12,879 nucleotides of DNA from Phenylobacterium sp. (GTDB lineage Bacteria > Pseudomonadota > Alphaproteobacteria > Caulobacterales > Caulobacteraceae), in assembly GCA_028291285.1 (NCBI GenBank), contig JAQGIJ010000058.1, forward strand, positions 1 to 12,879, in the 5' to 3' direction. Position numbers and translations under genes: made by a program. The notes beneath the pieces were generated by a model. The model was not told the origin of the DNA. It did no database searches and saw only the letters and a program-made list of their open reading frames with translations. Within the stretch, counting starts at the first letter, position 1. Each line of letters starts with the position of its first letter. Positions 12,737 to 12,879 of the stretch are shown here, piece after piece.

Positions 12737-12879
12737 ATGGCGAGCCGGACGGATGGCCAGGGCCGGGTGCCCGAACTGGCGGCCGACACCGTCCCGGCGC
12801 TCTGGCGGGCCTGTGTTGAGCGCTACGGCGAGCAGGAGGCGATCCGCGCCAATGGCGTCTCCCTGTCCTACGCCGAGGC
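12737..12879 (+). CDS. AMP-dependent acyl-CoA synthetase, N-terminal fragment (cut by window edge)
   Basis: Only 48 residues are visible. TVPALWRACVERYGEQEAIRANGVSLSYAEA is the typical opening of fatty-acyl-CoA synthetases and other ANL-superfamily ligases (helix, then the xxAIxxxGxxLSYAEL strand). The AMP-binding P-loop and catalytic motifs lie beyond the edge. ATG 12737 is preceded by AGGGGGAGG (12722-12730) with 6-nt spacing, the same style of ribosome site as the rightward ACAD. The upstream 146 bp contains the REP-like hairpin and a GACA-ATC-TGTC dyad (12696-12706). In this cluster it would activate the carboxylic substrate to the CoA thioester used by the dehydrogenases. Subfamily and chain length cannot be told from this fragment. 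Confidence 0.8.
   Translation, partial: MASRTDGQGRVPELAADTVPALWRACVERYGEQEAIRANGVSLSYAE

Noticed and set aside
1..12879. CRISPR arrays, tRNA/rRNA genes, insertion sequences, integrase or phage genes, toxin-antitoxin pairs
   Set aside because: Looked for on both strands by eye; no regularly spaced repeats, no tRNA-like cloverleaf, and no transposase or toxin motifs in any credible frame.

Overview
The window is very GC-rich (roughly 70% by eye), densely coded and free of insertion sequences, CRISPR arrays, tRNA and rRNA. Gene content (many acyl-CoA dehydrogenases, MFE-2-type SDR, DUF2189 membrane protein, DUF2383 stress protein, HWE/HisKA_2-type histidine kinase) and promoter-like sites resembling Caulobacter consensus elements suggest an alphaproteobacterium, most likely Caulobacterales (Caulobacter/Phenylobacterium-like). 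The taxonomic guess is inference from style and content, not from a marker gene.

Left part (1-3604, all minus strand): a lipid/CoA-thioester catabolic operon reading leftward. It holds a catalytic-type acyl-CoA dehydrogenase (ACAD, 380 aa), then 3 bp later a short, diverged ACAD-like partner (323 aa), then an SDR dehydrogenase, then another ACAD cut by the window edge. The last gene has a promoter-like element of its own.

Middle part (3605-8091): an island of unrelated genes. A small helix-hairpin-helix protein and a membrane HisKA_2-type sensor kinase lie on the minus strand. A DUF2383 four-helix-bundle protein lies divergently, behind an EcfG-like (general stress sigma) promoter candidate and an 18-bp perfect palindrome. 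Then come two divergent glycosyltransferase-type genes, a small GT-A enzyme with a DAD motif and a TPR plus GT9-like protein.

Right part (8088-12879): a second catabolic block. An MFE-2-like 3-hydroxyacyl-CoA dehydrogenase (minus strand) diverges from a second pair of ACADs (378 and 419 aa, plus strand, 17 bp apart). The 135-bp divergent region carries a good promoter in each direction and a 10-bp palindrome over one -35 box. A DUF2189 membrane protein, a 40-nt REP-like hairpin and the start of an acyl-CoA synthetase follow.

Taken together, the synthetase would activate an acid, the ACADs would introduce the alpha-beta double bond, and the SDRs would oxidise the hydroxyacyl-CoA. No hydratase or thiolase is visible, so the pathway continues elsewhere. 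The most interesting feature is that each block contains a 'catalytic plus apparently non-catalytic' ACAD pair, the architecture known for heterotetrameric ACADs of steroid and bile-acid side-chain degradation. The substrate cannot be read from the sequence. I see no clear candidate for a wholly new system; the best leads are the two ACAD pairs, the kinase/DUF2383 intergenic region and the REP-like hairpin.
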